From: Vulcanimicrobiota bacterium
Lineage (GTDB): Bacteria; Vulcanimicrobiota; Xenobia; Xenobiales; JADMJV01
DNA: 64,000 nucleotides
Direction of reading: 5' to 3'
Assembly: GCA_019637395.1 (NCBI GenBank)
Contig: JAHBVR010000006.1
Location: 275,983-339,982 of the forward strand
This document shows, one piece after another, positions 63,396 through 64,000 of the stretch (positions are counted from its first letter, which is position 1; every line of letters starts with the position of its first letter). Made by a program: the position numbers and the translations under genes. Below the pieces are notes generated by a model. The model saw nothing but the letters and a program-made list of their open reading frames with translations. It made no database searches and had not been told where the DNA came from.

Positions 63396-64000
63396 ATGAG
63401 CACTGAACCGTTGCCGCTCCACTGGCACACCCCTGATTCCTGGGCGCAAAGCGCCATGGAAGACGTCTGCCAGTTGCTCGACGATCACGCTCACCTGGAA
63501 CGCAAAGCCGCCACGAACGCCATGGATCTGCTCAACCGCTGGCCTCAGCCGGCCCCGCCCATCGGTTGGGTGACCACGTTGGCGTCCATTGCCCGCGACG
63601 AAACCGACCACCTGTTCAAGGTCAGCAAGCTACTGGCCCAGCGCGGCCGCCAACTCAGCCGCCTGCACAAAAGCACCTACGCCTCGGGACTTCGGGAGAT
63701 GATTCGGATGGGATCCGGCCAAGAAGAACTGGTTGACCGCTTGCTCGTATCGGCCCTGATCGAACTGCGCTCCTGCGAACGGTTCGAAATCCTCGGCCGC
63801 CTCTGTCCCGACCCTCAGCTCAATAAGCTCTACAGAGCTCTCTGGGGCTCCGAGCACAACCACTTTCAAGTCTTCCTGAAGTTGGCCCGGCAGATCGACA
63901 AAAAACGCGGCAAAGTGGAAGGACGTTGGCAAGAAATGCTGGCCCAGGAAGCCGAACTCATCCAGCGGGAACCGCGCGGCCCCCGCCTTCACAGCTCCGG
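63396..64000 (+). CDS. miaE: tRNA-(ms2io6A)-hydroxylase MiaE, partial at window edge
   Basis: The frame is open to the end of the window (201 codons, no stop). It reads as MiaE, a di-iron ferritin-like enzyme that hydroxylates the isopentenyl group at A37 of tRNAs. The helices carry the expected ligands: Asp/His/Glu in 'LLDDHAHLERKAA', 'ARDETDHLFKV', 'IELRSCERFEIL' and 'GSEHNHFQVFLKLA'. 'LVDRLLVSALIELRSCERF' is close to the family signature. The ATG at 63,396 is the first in frame. Only the very C-terminus can be missing. Confidence 0.9.
   Translation, partial: MSTEPLPLHWHTPDSWAQSAMEDVCQLLDDHAHLERKAATNAMDLLNRWPQPAPPIGWVTTLASIARDETDHLFKVSKLLAQRGRQLSRLHKSTYASGLREMIRMGSGQEELVDRLLVSALIELRSCERFEILGRLCPDPQLNKLYRALWGSEHNHFQVFLKLARQIDKKRGKVEGRWQEMLAQEAELIQREPRGPRLHSS

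Overview
This 64 kb window comes from a high-GC (roughly 58-60% by eye), didérm-type bacterium. It encodes a type II fatty-acid synthesis enoyl reductase (FabI), a lipobox lipoprotein, type II secretion-like pseudopilins, eukaryote-like Ser/Thr kinases with a PEGA-like ectodomain, and MiaE. The phylum cannot be fixed by reading; the mix would suit lineages such as Myxococcota, Armatimonadota or Vulcanimicrobiota, but this is only a guess.

Layout. (1) 1-9.2 kb is ordinary chromosome: a LytTR-like regulator, a metallophosphoesterase, fabI, a subtilase with a C-terminal glycogen-binding-like domain, a FAD-dependent oxidoreductase and a large protein built of two GFA-like/ankyrin modules. (2) 9.2-11.0 kb is a graveyard: an ISAzo13-type transposase fragment, a 3'-truncated macro-domain gene and unassignable remnants. 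(3) 10,987-62,741 is a 51.7 kb island bounded by a perfect 48 bp direct repeat that equals positions 32-76 of tRNA-Pro(GGG) plus 3 flanking bases. Just inside each end lies a pair of CGGTGATCA repeats. This is the signature of integration by a tyrosine recombinase. (4) 62.7-64 kb returns to chromosome-like genes: a secreted Gly/Pro-rich protein and miaE, cut by the window edge.

The island is mostly anti-phage defence. A BREX type 2-like (Pgl) system is spread over 11.3-42.8 kb: pglZ and pglY (overlapping), pglX, and pglW with a NERD-pseudokinase-kinase layout. pglW is translationally coupled to a DUF1998-type DEAD-box helicase and to an unrecognised 774-residue protein. An AAA ATPase/subtilase pair of IetAS type sits between pglY and pglX. 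The right end carries a CBASS operon (CD-NTase, E2-like protein, patatin phospholipase).

The most striking feature is at 22.1-29.9 kb. A complete pglX (+ strand) faces, in inverted orientation, a second pglX that lacks its first ~258 codons including the SAM-binding motif. A tyrosine recombinase gene lies between them. The two copies are close in the methyltransferase core and the C-terminus but diverge in the presumed target-recognition domain. This is the geometry of an invertible specificity switch, and each cassette carries a different closely linked passenger gene (TM/helical-repeat protein or ASCH protein).

The centre of the island (42.9-46.9 kb) is a mobile-element control region. It has a ribbon-helix-helix-like repressor, two identical palindromes over an integrase promoter, the integrase, a perfect-consensus promoter driving a SWIM/HTH/DprA-like operon, and a non-coding stretch with two 61 bp hairpins whose stems differ but whose 35 nt loops share conserved blocks. 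The rest (46.9-58.7 kb) is cargo: a membrane Ser/Thr kinase, a beta-helix lipoprotein, a minimal pseudopilin/GspF operon, a response regulator and HTH proteins.
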